DNA from: Elusimicrobiota bacterium
GTDB lineage: Bacteria; Elusimicrobiota; Elusimicrobia; UBA1565; UBA9628
Reading direction: 5' to 3'
Length of the DNA: 6,696 nt
Assembly: GCA_023700845.1 (NCBI GenBank)
Contig: JAMPYD010000109.1
Location: forward strand, 1-6,696
The notes beneath the pieces are model-generated. The model ran no database searches, had not been told where the DNA came from, and worked only from the letters and a program-made list of their open reading frames with translations. The position numbers were made by a program, and so were the translations under genes. Below, in pieces: positions 1-5,925 of the stretch; the stretch's first letter is position 1, and every line of letters begins with the position of its first letter.

Positions 1-731
1 AATTGGAGAAACTCTTTTGACGGCATCACATAGCCGCCCTCGCCCTGCAGGGGCTCCATGATCACCGCGGCGACGTCGGAGGGGTCGATCTTCGTCGAGA
101 ACAGCTCGTGCGCGGCCTTGATGCATTCCTCCACGGTGTTGCGGTAGGGATTGTGAAACGGGAGGTGGTAGGCGGTCTCCGGCAGCAGGGGGCCGAAGCC
201 CTTGCGGTACTTGACCTTCGAGGTCGTCAGGGACATCGCCGCGTAAGAGCGGCCGTGAAAGGACGAATGAAACGAGACGATCGCCGCGCGCTTGGTGTGC
301 TGGCGGGCGAGCTTGACCGCGCCCTCGATGGCCTCGGTGCCGGAGTTGGACAGGAAGGTCCGCCACTTGCCGCCGCCGGGCGCCGACTTGGCGAGGGCCT
401 CGCACAGGTTCGAGAAGCCCTCGTAGTAGAAGTCGGTGCCGCAGATGTGGAGGAACTTCCCGGCCGCGTCCTGAACGGCCTTCGTCACCACGGGGTGCTG
501 GTAGCCCGTCGACGAGACGGCGATGCCCGCCATCCAGTCGATGTAGCGGTTGCCGTCGACGTCCTCGACCATGGCGCCCTTGCCGCCGGCGATGACGAGG
601 GGATACTCCTTTATATAGGACGGCGAGGAGAATTCCTTGTCCTTGGCGATGACGACCTTGGCCTTCGGCCCGGGAGGGGCGACGAGGATGCGGGGATAGT
701 CGGGCTTCACCGGCGCGAGTTTGGTGGCCAT
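1..731 (-). CDS. Class III aminotransferase, ornithine/4-aminobutyrate type (3' end cut by window edge)
   Basis: This is a PLP-dependent fold-type I transaminase. The N-terminal 243 residues are present; the gene runs off the left edge before the PLP lysine and the D-E-V motif. Visible class III landmarks are the N-terminal 'PPGPKAK' segment, 'VEDVDGNRYIDWMAGIAV' (residues 55-72), the phosphate-binding 'SNSGTEA' (128-134), the PLP-stacking region 'FHGRS' (158-162) and 'EPLQGEGG' (226-233). The overall pattern resembles the archaeal/bacterial 4-aminobutyrate, ornithine and acetylornithine group rather than BioA or HemL. The start is the ATG at 731. A GGAG at 739-742, inside the end of the upstream dehydrogenase gene, lies 7 nt before it, and the gap between the two genes is 4 nt, so translational coupling is likely. 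Next to a glutamate-semialdehyde dehydrogenase, ornithine delta-transamination is the best inferred role. GABA or another omega-amino acid remains possible. Confidence 0.88.
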   Translation of the reverse strand, partial: MATKLAPVKPDYPRILVAPPGPKAKVVIAKDKEFSSPSYIKEYPLVIAGGKGAMVEDVDGNRYIDWMAGIAVSSTGYQHPVVTKAVQDAAGKFLHICGTDFYYEGFSNLCEALAKSAPGGGKWRTFLSNSGTEAIEGAVKLARQHTKRAAIVSFHSSFHGRSYAAMSLTTSKVKYRKGFGPLLPETAYHLPFHNPYRNTVEECIKAAHELFSTKIDPSDVAAVIMEPLQGEGGYVMPSKEFLQ

Positions 732-735
732 GGTC

Positions 736-2310
736 TTACTCCATGATGGTGCGGCTCTGCTCGCGCATGAATTGCGTGACGTAGTAGGGTCCGCAGCCGC
801 CCTTGCCGGTCGAGCCGGAGCCCTTCCAGCCGGTAAAGGACTGCACGCCGGGCCACGCGCCCGTGGTGGCGCCGGTGCGGCGGTTGGCGTAGCAGACGCC
901 GGATTCGATCTCATCAAAAAATTTCTGGATTTCATCTTTCTTGGCCGTGAAGATTCCCGCGGTCAAGCCGTACTCGGCCCGGTTGCCCTCGGCGATGGCC
1001 TGGTCGATGCCCGTGACCCTGCCGATGGCGAGGATGGGGACGAACAGCTCGCGCATGAAGATCTCATGGTCGAGCGGGAGCTCCACGATGGTCGGCTCGC
1101 AGAAATGTCCCTTGTCGTAGAGGCCGCCCTTCATGCGCGCGCCTCCGATGAGCACCTTGCCGCCCTTCTTCGCCGAGACGATCGCGTCCTCGAAGGTCTT
1201 CGCGGACCTGGCGTTGATGACCGGGCCGAAGAAGACGTCCCTCTCGGTCGGATCTCCGCACTTGATGGCCTTGGTCTTCTCGACGAGCTTGGCCGAGAAG
1301 GCGTCATAGACTTTTTCATGGACATAGACGCGCGAGCAGGCCGAGCACTTCTGCCCCTGCAGGCCGAAGGCGGACTTCATCACGCCTTCCGCCGCCATGT
1401 CGAGGTCCGCGGTCTCGGAGACGTAGGTCGGGTTCTTGCCGCCGAGCTCCATCAGCGCGGGCTTGGGCCAGTTGACGGAGAACTCCTTGACCATCTTCAT
1501 TCCGATCTCCTTGGAGCCGGTGAAGACGATGCCGTCGACGCACGGGTGCTTCCAGAAGGTGTCGCCGATGACGGAGCCCTTGCCGGTGATAAAGTGGAAG
1601 CACCCCGCGGGCACGCCCGCGTCGCGGTAGGCTTCATAGAGCATCAGGCCGGTCCAGGGCGTGTCCTGCGCGGGCTTGTAGACGACGGTGTTGCCGGCGA
1701 GCAGGGCCGCGGCGGACATGCCCGTCGAGAGCGCCATCGGGAAGTTGAAGGGCGCGATGCAGACGAAGACGCCGAAGGGGCGCAGGACCGAGCGGGTGTT
1801 CTCGTTGGGGGAGAGCTTGCCGAGCGGCACGACGTAGCCGTTGTTGTCCTCGATGTTCTTGGCGTAGTACTCGATGAGGTCGGCCGACTCCTCGGTGTCG
1901 CCCATCGCCTCCATGCGGCTCTTGCCGACCTCGAGGCTCATCACCGCGCCGATCTCGTACTTGCGCTCGCGGATGAGGGCCGCGGCCTTGCGCATGATCT
2001 TGATCCTTTCCTGCCACGGCAGCGCGCCCCAGGCCTTCTGCGCCTTCTTGGCCGAGCGGCAGGCGGCGTCCACGTGCTCCGGGGTCGCCGCGGCGAAATT
2101 GTTCAGCAAGGAGCCGTCGATCGGCGAATAATCCGGCAGGAGTTCGGAGGAGGACTCGACGGCCTTGTAGTCGATCCAGAGGGGGTGGTTCTTGCCCGTC
2201 TTGGAGCGGACGAGCTTGAGCGCCGCGTCGAAGTCCTTGTGGAACTGCGTGAGGTCCGCGTTGGCGGAGGAGTAGGTGATCTTGAACGGGGCGGCGCTAG
2301 CGGTGGACAT
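736..2310 (-). CDS. pruA: 1-pyrroline-5-carboxylate dehydrogenase (L-glutamate gamma-semialdehyde dehydrogenase)
   Basis: This 524-aa NAD(P)-dependent aldehyde dehydrogenase oxidises glutamate gamma-semialdehyde (open form of pyrroline-5-carboxylate) to glutamate, the last step of proline and ornithine/arginine breakdown in the cytosol. The length fits stand-alone P5C dehydrogenases (RocA/PruA). Visible residues are the oxyanion-hole Asn189 in 'APFNFP', Lys212 in 'YKPAQ', the cofactor-binding 'FTGSKEIG' (263-270), the general base Glu288 in 'MELGGKNP', and the catalytic Cys322 in 'GQKCSACSR', a signature typical of P5C dehydrogenases. Glu421 lies in 'ELFVP', where many relatives have E-x-F-G-P. 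The C-terminus has the 'GWKGSGSTGKGG' stretch and an oligomerisation tail ending 'REQSRTIME'. The ATG at 2310 has AGGAG at 2318-2322, 7 nt upstream, and overlaps the end of the preceding aminotransferase gene by 14 bp. Family call is firm; the in vivo substrate is inferred from family and neighbours. Confidence 0.93.
   Translation of the reverse strand: MSTASAAPFKITYSSANADLTQFHKDFDAALKLVRSKTGKNHPLWIDYKAVESSSELLPDYSPIDGSLLNNFAAATPEHVDAACRSAKKAQKAWGALPWQERIKIMRKAAALIRERKYEIGAVMSLEVGKSRMEAMGDTEESADLIEYYAKNIEDNNGYVVPLGKLSPNENTRSVLRPFGVFVCIAPFNFPMALSTGMSAAALLAGNTVVYKPAQDTPWTGLMLYEAYRDAGVPAGCFHFITGKGSVIGDTFWKHPCVDGIVFTGSKEIGMKMVKEFSVNWPKPALMELGGKNPTYVSETADLDMAAEGVMKSAFGLQGQKCSACSRVYVHEKVYDAFSAKLVEKTKAIKCGDPTERDVFFGPVINARSAKTFEDAIVSAKKGGKVLIGGARMKGGLYDKGHFCEPTIVELPLDHEIFMRELFVPILAIGRVTGIDQAIAEGNRAEYGLTAGIFTAKKDEIQKFFDEIESGVCYANRRTGATTGAWPGVQSFTGWKGSGSTGKGGCGPYYVTQFMREQSRTIME
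739..742 (-). promoter_or_regulatory. Shine-Dalgarno of the ornithine/GABA-type aminotransferase gene
   Basis: GGAG on the minus strand lies 7 nt before the ATG at 731, within the last codons of the P5C dehydrogenase gene. It supports translational coupling of the two genes. Confidence 0.7.
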
Positions 2311-3637
2311 TGAGCTTCTCCTGTGTGCGGTCGAGCGCGGTCTTGAAGCGGGCGACGATCTCGTCGATCTCCGCTTCGGTCACGATGAAAGAGGGGGCGA
2401 GCATGACGAGGTCGCCGTTCTCGCCGTCGGCGTGGCCGGTGTTGGGCCAGACGATGAGGCCCGCGTCCTGGGCCGCGGCGACGAAGGCCTCCGCGAACTT
2501 GAGCGAGCGCGGGAACGGCGCCTTGGTCTTCTTGTCGGCGACGAACTCGATGCCGGCGAGCAGGCCGAGGCCGCGGGTGTCGCCGACGGCCGGGAGCTCG
2601 CGCAGGGCGGCGATCTTCGTCTGGAGGACGGCGCCCAGCTTCGCGCAGCGCTCGACGAGGCCGTGCTTCTTGATATGACGGACGGCGGCCAGGCCGGCGG
2701 CGCAGATGGCGGGGGAATGCGAAAACGTTTGAGCGTGCTTGAAGGCGCCGGAGCCCTTGGCGATGGGGTCGATGACCTTGCGCGAGGCGAGGACGGCGGA
2801 CAACGGAACGTAGCCGCCGGACAGGCCCTTGCCCATGGTCATGATGTCTGGAACGACGTCGAAGTGTTCGATGGCGGCCCAACGGCCCGTGCGGCCCGCT
2901 CCCGAGAGAACTTCATCCGCGATAAACAGAATATTATGCTTATCGCAGATCTCCCGGACGCGCTTGAAGTAGTCCTTGGGCGGGACCGAGCCGCCGGTGG
3001 AGGAGCCGCCGACGGGCTCGGCGATGAAGGCGGCGACGGTGCCGGCGCCTTCTTTGAGGATCGCGGCCTCGAGGGCCTCGGCCGTCATCGCGGGGGATCC
3101 CGCCTCGCAGCGATACGGATAAGGCGCGGGGATCATGGTCACCGGCACGAGCCAGGGCGCGAACATCTTCTTGTAGGCGCCGCGCGCGGAGGCGGAGAGG
3201 GCGAGCAAGGTGTTGCCGTGGTAGCCGGGGGTGCGCGCGATGATCTTGTGCTTGTCGGGCTTGCCGGACTCGACCCAATGCTGGCGGGCGAGCTTGAGGG
3301 CGGCTTCGACCGCCTCGGAGCCGGAGGAGAGGAAGTAGGCGTAGTCGAGGCCTTTGGGGCTCAGGGTCCGCAGCTCGGCGGCCAGGAGCTCGGCGGGCTC
3401 GTTGGTGAAGGCGGTGCCGTTGACGTAGGCGACCTTGCGGATCTGCTCGGCCACCGCGTCGGCGACCTCGGAGACGCCGTGGCCGAGGTTGGCGACGTAG
3501 GCTCCGCCGCAGGCGTCCAGGTAGCGCTTCCCTTGGTCGTCGATCAGCCAGCACCCTTCTCCGCGCACGATCAGGGGGAACTCTCGGTCGAGAGCGCGGT
3601 AGAAGACGCCGGTGTCGGGGTAGCGCCGGGGCGGCAT
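2297..3637 (-). CDS. Class III omega-aminotransferase, YhxA-like 'aspartate aminotransferase family' protein
   Basis: This is a complete 446-aa PLP-dependent transaminase, the usual length for class III. It has 'GEGCWLIDDQGKRYLDACGG' (27-46), the phosphate-binding 'SSGSEAVEAALKLARQ' (104-119), 'GYHGNT' (138-143), 'AEPVGG' (206-211), PLP-N1 partner Asp241 in 'IADEVLSGAGRTG', Schiff-base Lys270 in 'MGKGLSGGY', and 'TFSHSP' (304-309) at the phosphate side. The N-terminal 'VFYRALDREFP' block and the C-terminal 'LAPSFIVTEAEIDEIV' block fit the group that includes B. subtilis YhxA and omega-amino acid:pyruvate transaminases. The amino donor cannot be assigned. It is the first gene of the three-gene operon. 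The ATG at 3637 has no SD; an extended -10 element ends 7 nt before it, suggesting a leaderless mRNA. It is clearly diverged from the other class III enzyme at 1-731, so this is not a recent tandem duplication. Confidence 0.92.
   Translation of the reverse strand: MPPRRYPDTGVFYRALDREFPLIVRGEGCWLIDDQGKRYLDACGGAYVANLGHGVSEVADAVAEQIRKVAYVNGTAFTNEPAELLAAELRTLSPKGLDYAYFLSSGSEAVEAALKLARQHWVESGKPDKHKIIARTPGYHGNTLLALSASARGAYKKMFAPWLVPVTMIPAPYPYRCEAGSPAMTAEALEAAILKEGAGTVAAFIAEPVGGSSTGGSVPPKDYFKRVREICDKHNILFIADEVLSGAGRTGRWAAIEHFDVVPDIMTMGKGLSGGYVPLSAVLASRKVIDPIAKGSGAFKHAQTFSHSPAICAAGLAAVRHIKKHGLVERCAKLGAVLQTKIAALRELPAVGDTRGLGLLAGIEFVADKKTKAPFPRSLKFAEAFVAAAQDAGLIVWPNTGHADGENGDLVMLAPSFIVTEAEIDEIVARFKTALDRTQEKLNVHR
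2318..2322 (-). promoter_or_regulatory. Shine-Dalgarno of the P5C dehydrogenase gene
   Basis: AGGAG on the minus strand lies 7 nt before the ATG at 2310, inside the coding end of the upstream aminotransferase gene. It fixes the start and shows that the organism uses SD-led initiation for internal operon genes. Confidence 0.8.
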
Positions 3638-3644
3638 GAATTTT

Positions 3645-3653
3645 ATTGTAACA
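3645..3653 (-). promoter_or_regulatory. Extended -10 promoter element of the aminotransferase operon
   Basis: Read on the minus strand this is TGTTACAAT: a TGn extension plus TACAAT, a 5/6 match to TATAAT. No -35 hexamer is visible 16-18 bp further upstream. The hexamer ends 7 nt before the ATG at 3637, so transcription would begin at or next to the start codon and the mRNA would be leaderless or nearly so. The absence of an SD agrees. It sits in an AT-rich island within very GC-rich DNA. Confidence 0.6.
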
Positions 3654-3654
3654 T
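3649..3654 (+). promoter_or_regulatory. Possible -10 element for the CysRS-like gene
   Basis: TAACAT (4/6 match to TATAAT) lies 6 nt before the ATG at 3661. TATTGT at 3644-3649 is an alternative. There is no recognisable -35 box. The element mirrors the minus-strand -10 around a centre near 3649/3650 and overlaps it. The position would again give a leaderless message. The sequence match is weak; the case rests mainly on the very short gap and the lack of an SD. Confidence 0.35.
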
Positions 3655-3660
3655 AAGCCC

Positions 3661-4224
3661 ATGAGCCTGAGGCTGCTCGCCGCGGACGGAACCTTGGCCG
3701 CGTGGGCTCCCGCCTCGCCCCCGACGGTCGTCCTCCGCGTGGAGGGGCCGGGCGCGCGGGCTCGCGCCGTGAGCGCCGCCGCCCGGGGCGCCTTGACCTT
3801 CCTCGGCTACGAACCGGCGCAAGGCGGGGGGGAGCCCGACCTGACCGTTCTCCTCGGCCCCTCGACGGGCGAGGATTGCGCCTACTCCGAGGAGCTTCAT
3901 TACCTGTGCTTGAAAACCCACCCGCGCAAGCCCCTCAACGTCACCCGCGAGGGGCTGGACGCGGCCCGGAGGGAGCTTCTCGCCCTCAAGTCCTCGGCCC
4001 GGTCGCTGGCGGGGGTGTCGCTCGAGCCCAGCTCCCGCGGCGTGACGGGCTATCTGCACCGTTTTCGCGAGGCCCTGAGCCGGGATTTCGACTTCCCGGA
4101 GGCCCTGTCCTGCGTCTGGGACGGGCTCCGGCCGGGGGCCTTGTCCCCGGGGTCGAAAGCCGCCCTTTTGCGCGTCGCTTTGCCCGCCTTGGGCCTCGAC
4201 GGCCCCCTCCCGGGTGGGTCTTGA
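3661..4224 (+). CDS. Degenerate cysteinyl-tRNA synthetase-like protein lacking the catalytic core
   Basis: This 187-aa protein reads as the two ends of a class I CysRS joined together. Residues 1-51 follow the CysRS N-terminus: 'MSLRL' start, a 'VEGPG' where CysRS has 'VCGPT', then a helix ending 'FLGYEP', but the HIGH motif is gone. Residues 79-107 ('LHYLCLKTHPRKPLN' and the helix after it) match the region just after KMSKS in CysRS, where E. coli has 'RYFLMSGHYRSQLN'. Residues 131-180 match the DALR-type helical domain, with 'RFREALSRDFDFPEAL' against 'RFIEAMDDDFNTPEAY'. The zinc ligands, the KMSKS loop and about 200 intervening residues are missing, so it cannot be an active synthetase. 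The start is forced: an in-frame TAA lies at 3649-3651 and no other start codon intervenes. The frame is otherwise intact, so it may be a functional paralogue rather than a decaying pseudogene. Its role is unknown. The homology is my own alignment from memory. Confidence 0.72.
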   Translation: MSLRLLAADGTLAAWAPASPPTVVLRVEGPGARARAVSAAARGALTFLGYEPAQGGGEPDLTVLLGPSTGEDCAYSEELHYLCLKTHPRKPLNVTREGLDAARRELLALKSSARSLAGVSLEPSSRGVTGYLHRFREALSRDFDFPEALSCVWDGLRPGALSPGSKAALLRVALPALGLDGPLPGGS

Positions 4225-4249
4225 CGAAGGCCCTTCCCGGGGCTACACT
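4221..4249 (+). promoter_or_regulatory. Sigma-70-type promoter for the secreted protein gene
   Basis: TTGACG (4221-4226, 5/6 to consensus) and TACACT (4244-4249, 4/6) are separated by exactly 17 bp. Transcription would start near 4256, giving a leader of about 12 nt that still contains the SD. The -35 box overlaps the TGA stop (4222-4224) of the CysRS-like gene, so the secreted protein has its own promoter although it follows that gene closely. Confidence 0.65.
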
Positions 4250-4258
4250 CCGAGTGTT

Positions 4259-4264
4259 GGAGGG
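4259..4264 (+). promoter_or_regulatory. Shine-Dalgarno of the secreted protein gene
   Basis: GGAGGG lies 3 nt before the ATG at 4268 (GGAGG core 4 nt before). The spacing is short but the match is strong. It favours this ATG over the in-frame GTG at 4214, which lies inside the preceding gene and upstream of the promoter. Confidence 0.65.
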
Positions 4265-4267
4265 ACT

Positions 4268-5011
4268 ATGACCGAGATCAGATTCAAGTTTGATTTGGCC
4301 TTCAGCCGCCGCTTCCTGGTCGCCTCCGGTGCGGCCGTGATGATGCTGTGCGCGGTCCCCGAGCTGGACTCGGAAAGCGTCACGCTGTCGACCTACTACC
4401 CCGCCCCTTCCGGCGTCTACACTCAGATGATCACGACGGGCAATACCTATTTGGCGCGCGACGGCGGCGCGGGCACCAGCGTCGGCATCGGCACCACGGC
4501 ACCGGGCGCGAAGCTCGACGTGAACGGCCTGGCCCGGATGCAGCGCCTGACGACCACCGGCGCGAACGCCCTCAACACGGCCGACCCTTACGCGGCCGAC
4601 CTGACCCTCGGCAGCGACGTCGGCGTCCGGCACGACTCGTCGATCATGATGTGGAGCGCGGCCAGCGCCATGCGCCTTCGCAGCGAGGGGGACGTCCTCT
4701 ACCTGAACACCTGGAATTCTCCGGCCGCGACCTACAACGTCGCTCTGGCCGCCGGGGTCGGGCAGACCAGCACCTTCAACGGGCCGGTCACGGCCACCGG
4801 GAAGATCTCGTTCAACGACAGCGTCGTCAGCACGAACCACAACTGCAATATGACGGTCTACGGCCTCGGGTACCAATCCTGCGGCGCCGGCCGCTACGCG
4901 ACCTACACGAGCGGCGTCATGGTCAAATACACGACCACCGTCGGCACCACCGACCCCACCGGCACGATGCTGTGCTGCGTCTGCCCCAGCGGCGGCTGTC
5001 CCACCCTCTAG
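4268..5011 (+). CDS. Secreted/surface protein with STYYPAP and 'VGIGT...KLDVNG' blocks and a Cys-rich C-terminus
   Basis: This 247-aa protein is of unknown function. Residues 1-15 are charged (R5, K7, R14, R15), followed by a hydrophobic segment (16-30, 'FLVASGAAVMMLCAV') and a polar 'PELDSES', which together look like a Sec signal peptide or N-terminal anchor. Residues 38-51 carry 'VTLSTYYPAPSGVY' and 57-64 'TGNTYLAR'. Residues 71-87 carry 'SVGIGTTAPGAKLDVNG', a repeat-like block often seen in tail-fibre, adhesin and surface proteins. The middle is rich in Thr, Ser, Ala and Gly and probably beta-structured. The last 55 residues hold six cysteines (193, 205, 236, 237, 239, 244), including 'LCCVCPSGGC' at the end. 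The start is chosen from the SD and because the upstream GTG would put extra residues before a good signal peptide. From memory, such proteins recur in Elusimicrobiota-like genomes. A pilin-like or surface role is possible but unproven. Confidence 0.8.
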   Translation: MTEIRFKFDLAFSRRFLVASGAAVMMLCAVPELDSESVTLSTYYPAPSGVYTQMITTGNTYLARDGGAGTSVGIGTTAPGAKLDVNGLARMQRLTTTGANALNTADPYAADLTLGSDVGVRHDSSIMMWSAASAMRLRSEGDVLYLNTWNSPAATYNVALAAGVGQTSTFNGPVTATGKISFNDSVVSTNHNCNMTVYGLGYQSCGAGRYATYTSGVMVKYTTTVGTTDPTGTMLCCVCPSGGCPTL

Positions 5012-5041
5012 GGCCGGTCATTCGGGCCGCGAAATAGAATG

Positions 5042-5050
5042 TGGTATAGT
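5042..5050 (+). promoter_or_regulatory. Extended -10 promoter element of the radical SAM gene
   Basis: TGGTATAGT is a TGn extension plus TATAGT (5/6 match to TATAAT), ending 11 nt before the ATG at 5062. A weak TTCGGG at 5021-5026 is the only -35 candidate. The predicted start of transcription leaves a leader of about 5 nt with no SD (the bases before the ATG are pyrimidine-rich). An in-frame TAG lies within the element. Confidence 0.55.
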
Positions 5051-5061
5051 TTTGCCCTCCC

Positions 5062-5925
5062 ATGGCACTGCATCTCCCGGTCAACGGTGTCTGCAACATC
5101 AAGTGCGTCTTTTGCTCCTCCGAGGGGCGCGCCGGGACCTACGCTCTCAAGCAGCTCCTCGACGAGATAGACCGCGACAGGACCGGCCACGTCCAGATCT
5201 CCGGCGGGGATCCGCTGCTCAAGGACCCCGCCGAGCTGCTCGAGATACTCCTTCATTGCCGCAAGAAGGGGAAGATCATCGAGTTCCAGACGAACGGGGT
5301 CCTGCTGACGCGCTACGACGAGAAGCGGCTGAAGCTGATCCGGGGCCTGGTGAACTTCTTCAACATCAACTTCTCCGCGCCCGACGCCGCGCTCGACCTG
5401 GAGGTCACGGAAACCCCCGGCGCCTTCGACCTCCGCGTCGCGGGCGTGCGCCGGCTGATCGAGGCCGGCTCCGAGGTGCGGCTCAACTATATCGTGCACG
5501 CCCTGAACTACCGCCGCTGCGAGGATTTCGTCCGGTTCGCCTCGGGCGAGATTCCCGGCTTCTCGTGGATCCAGTTCAGCTACTGCAAGGGCATGGGCCG
5601 CGCGAAGGGCAACGAGCTCGTGATGCCCCGCTTCGAGGAGGCCGCGCCCTTCCTCAACGCCGCCTTCAAGGCCTGCAAGGATCTCGGCGTCTCCTTCGAC
5701 GTCGACCACATCCCGGTCTGCTTCGTCATCGACTACCGGGACCATCACGCGGACTACCGCAAGATGCGCGAGCATAAGCCCGGCGTGCACCTGTCCGAGA
5801 AGCAGAAGATCTCCGACTGCGACGGCTGCGTGATGCGGGAGGCCTGCCCGGGCCCGCGGCGGGACTATCTCGAGATCTACGGCGAGCTCAAGCCGATGCC
5901 TCTGATCAAGGCGGTCCTCCCCTGA
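5062..5925 (+). CDS. Radical SAM enzyme with a predicted auxiliary Fe-S cluster
   Basis: This 287-aa protein has Cys11, Cys15 and Cys18 in 'CNIKCVFC', the CX3CX2C motif that binds the SAM-cleaving [4Fe-4S] cluster. It also has the SAM-binding 'SGGDP' (47-51), 'FQTNGVLL' (75-82) and 'NINFSAP' (101-107), all in the usual TIM-barrel order. Cys220 in 'HIPVCF' and the C-terminal CX2CX5C (253, 256, 262) followed by 'PGPRRDYLEIYG' form a four-Cys set typical of radical SAM proteins with a SPASM/twitch-like second cluster. Such proteins often act on peptides or other macromolecules; the substrate here is unknown. The start is forced, since an in-frame TAG at 5047-5049 precedes it and no other start codon intervenes. 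The TGA stop overlaps the start of the next gene by 4 nt, so the two are probably co-expressed and act together. Confidence 0.9.
   Translation: MALHLPVNGVCNIKCVFCSSEGRAGTYALKQLLDEIDRDRTGHVQISGGDPLLKDPAELLEILLHCRKKGKIIEFQTNGVLLTRYDEKRLKLIRGLVNFFNINFSAPDAALDLEVTETPGAFDLRVAGVRRLIEAGSEVRLNYIVHALNYRRCEDFVRFASGEIPGFSWIQFSYCKGMGRAKGNELVMPRFEEAAPFLNAAFKACKDLGVSFDVDHIPVCFVIDYRDHHADYRKMREHKPGVHLSEKQKISDCDGCVMREACPGPRRDYLEIYGELKPMPLIKAVLP
5908..5914 (+). promoter_or_regulatory. Possible Shine-Dalgarno for the class V aminotransferase gene
   Basis: AAGGCGG, with a purine-rich AAGG core (5908-5911), lies about 7-10 nt before the proposed CTG start at 5922, within the end of the radical SAM gene. It is a modest match, but there is no better alternative near the start of homology. 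Confidence 0.4.

Noticed and set aside
905..950. AT-rich patch within the P5C dehydrogenase gene as a possible insertion or promoter
   Set aside because: It encodes a normal Lys/Phe/Glu-rich helix of the enzyme ('KKDEIQKFFDEIES') in frame, so amino-acid content explains the composition.
721..2313. A 530-codon open frame on the plus strand opposite the P5C dehydrogenase
   Set aside because: The frame is an antisense by-product of high third-position GC. Its translation is rich in Gly, Arg, Val, Asp and Leu without motifs, while the minus strand encodes a complete enzyme with all catalytic residues.
2276..3664. A 462-codon open frame on the plus strand opposite the YhxA-like aminotransferase
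   Set aside because: Same cause: low-complexity Gly/Ala/Asp/Glu-rich translation, no start signals, and full overlap with a clear transaminase.
4214..4267. GTG at 4214 as the start of the secreted protein
   Set aside because: It lies inside the preceding gene and upstream of the predicted promoter, has no good SD, and would add 18 non-signal-like residues. ATG 4268 with GGAGGG fits better.
3986..4876. A 296-codon minus-strand open frame across the CysRS-like and secreted protein genes
   Set aside because: It spans two plus-strand genes and the promoter between them. Its translation is Arg/Gly/Pro-rich and unlike any family, so it is a shadow.
5012..5028. GGCC...GGCC inverted repeat after the secreted protein stop as a terminator
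   Set aside because: The stem is only about 4 bp with a 9-nt loop and no T tract, so it is too weak to call.
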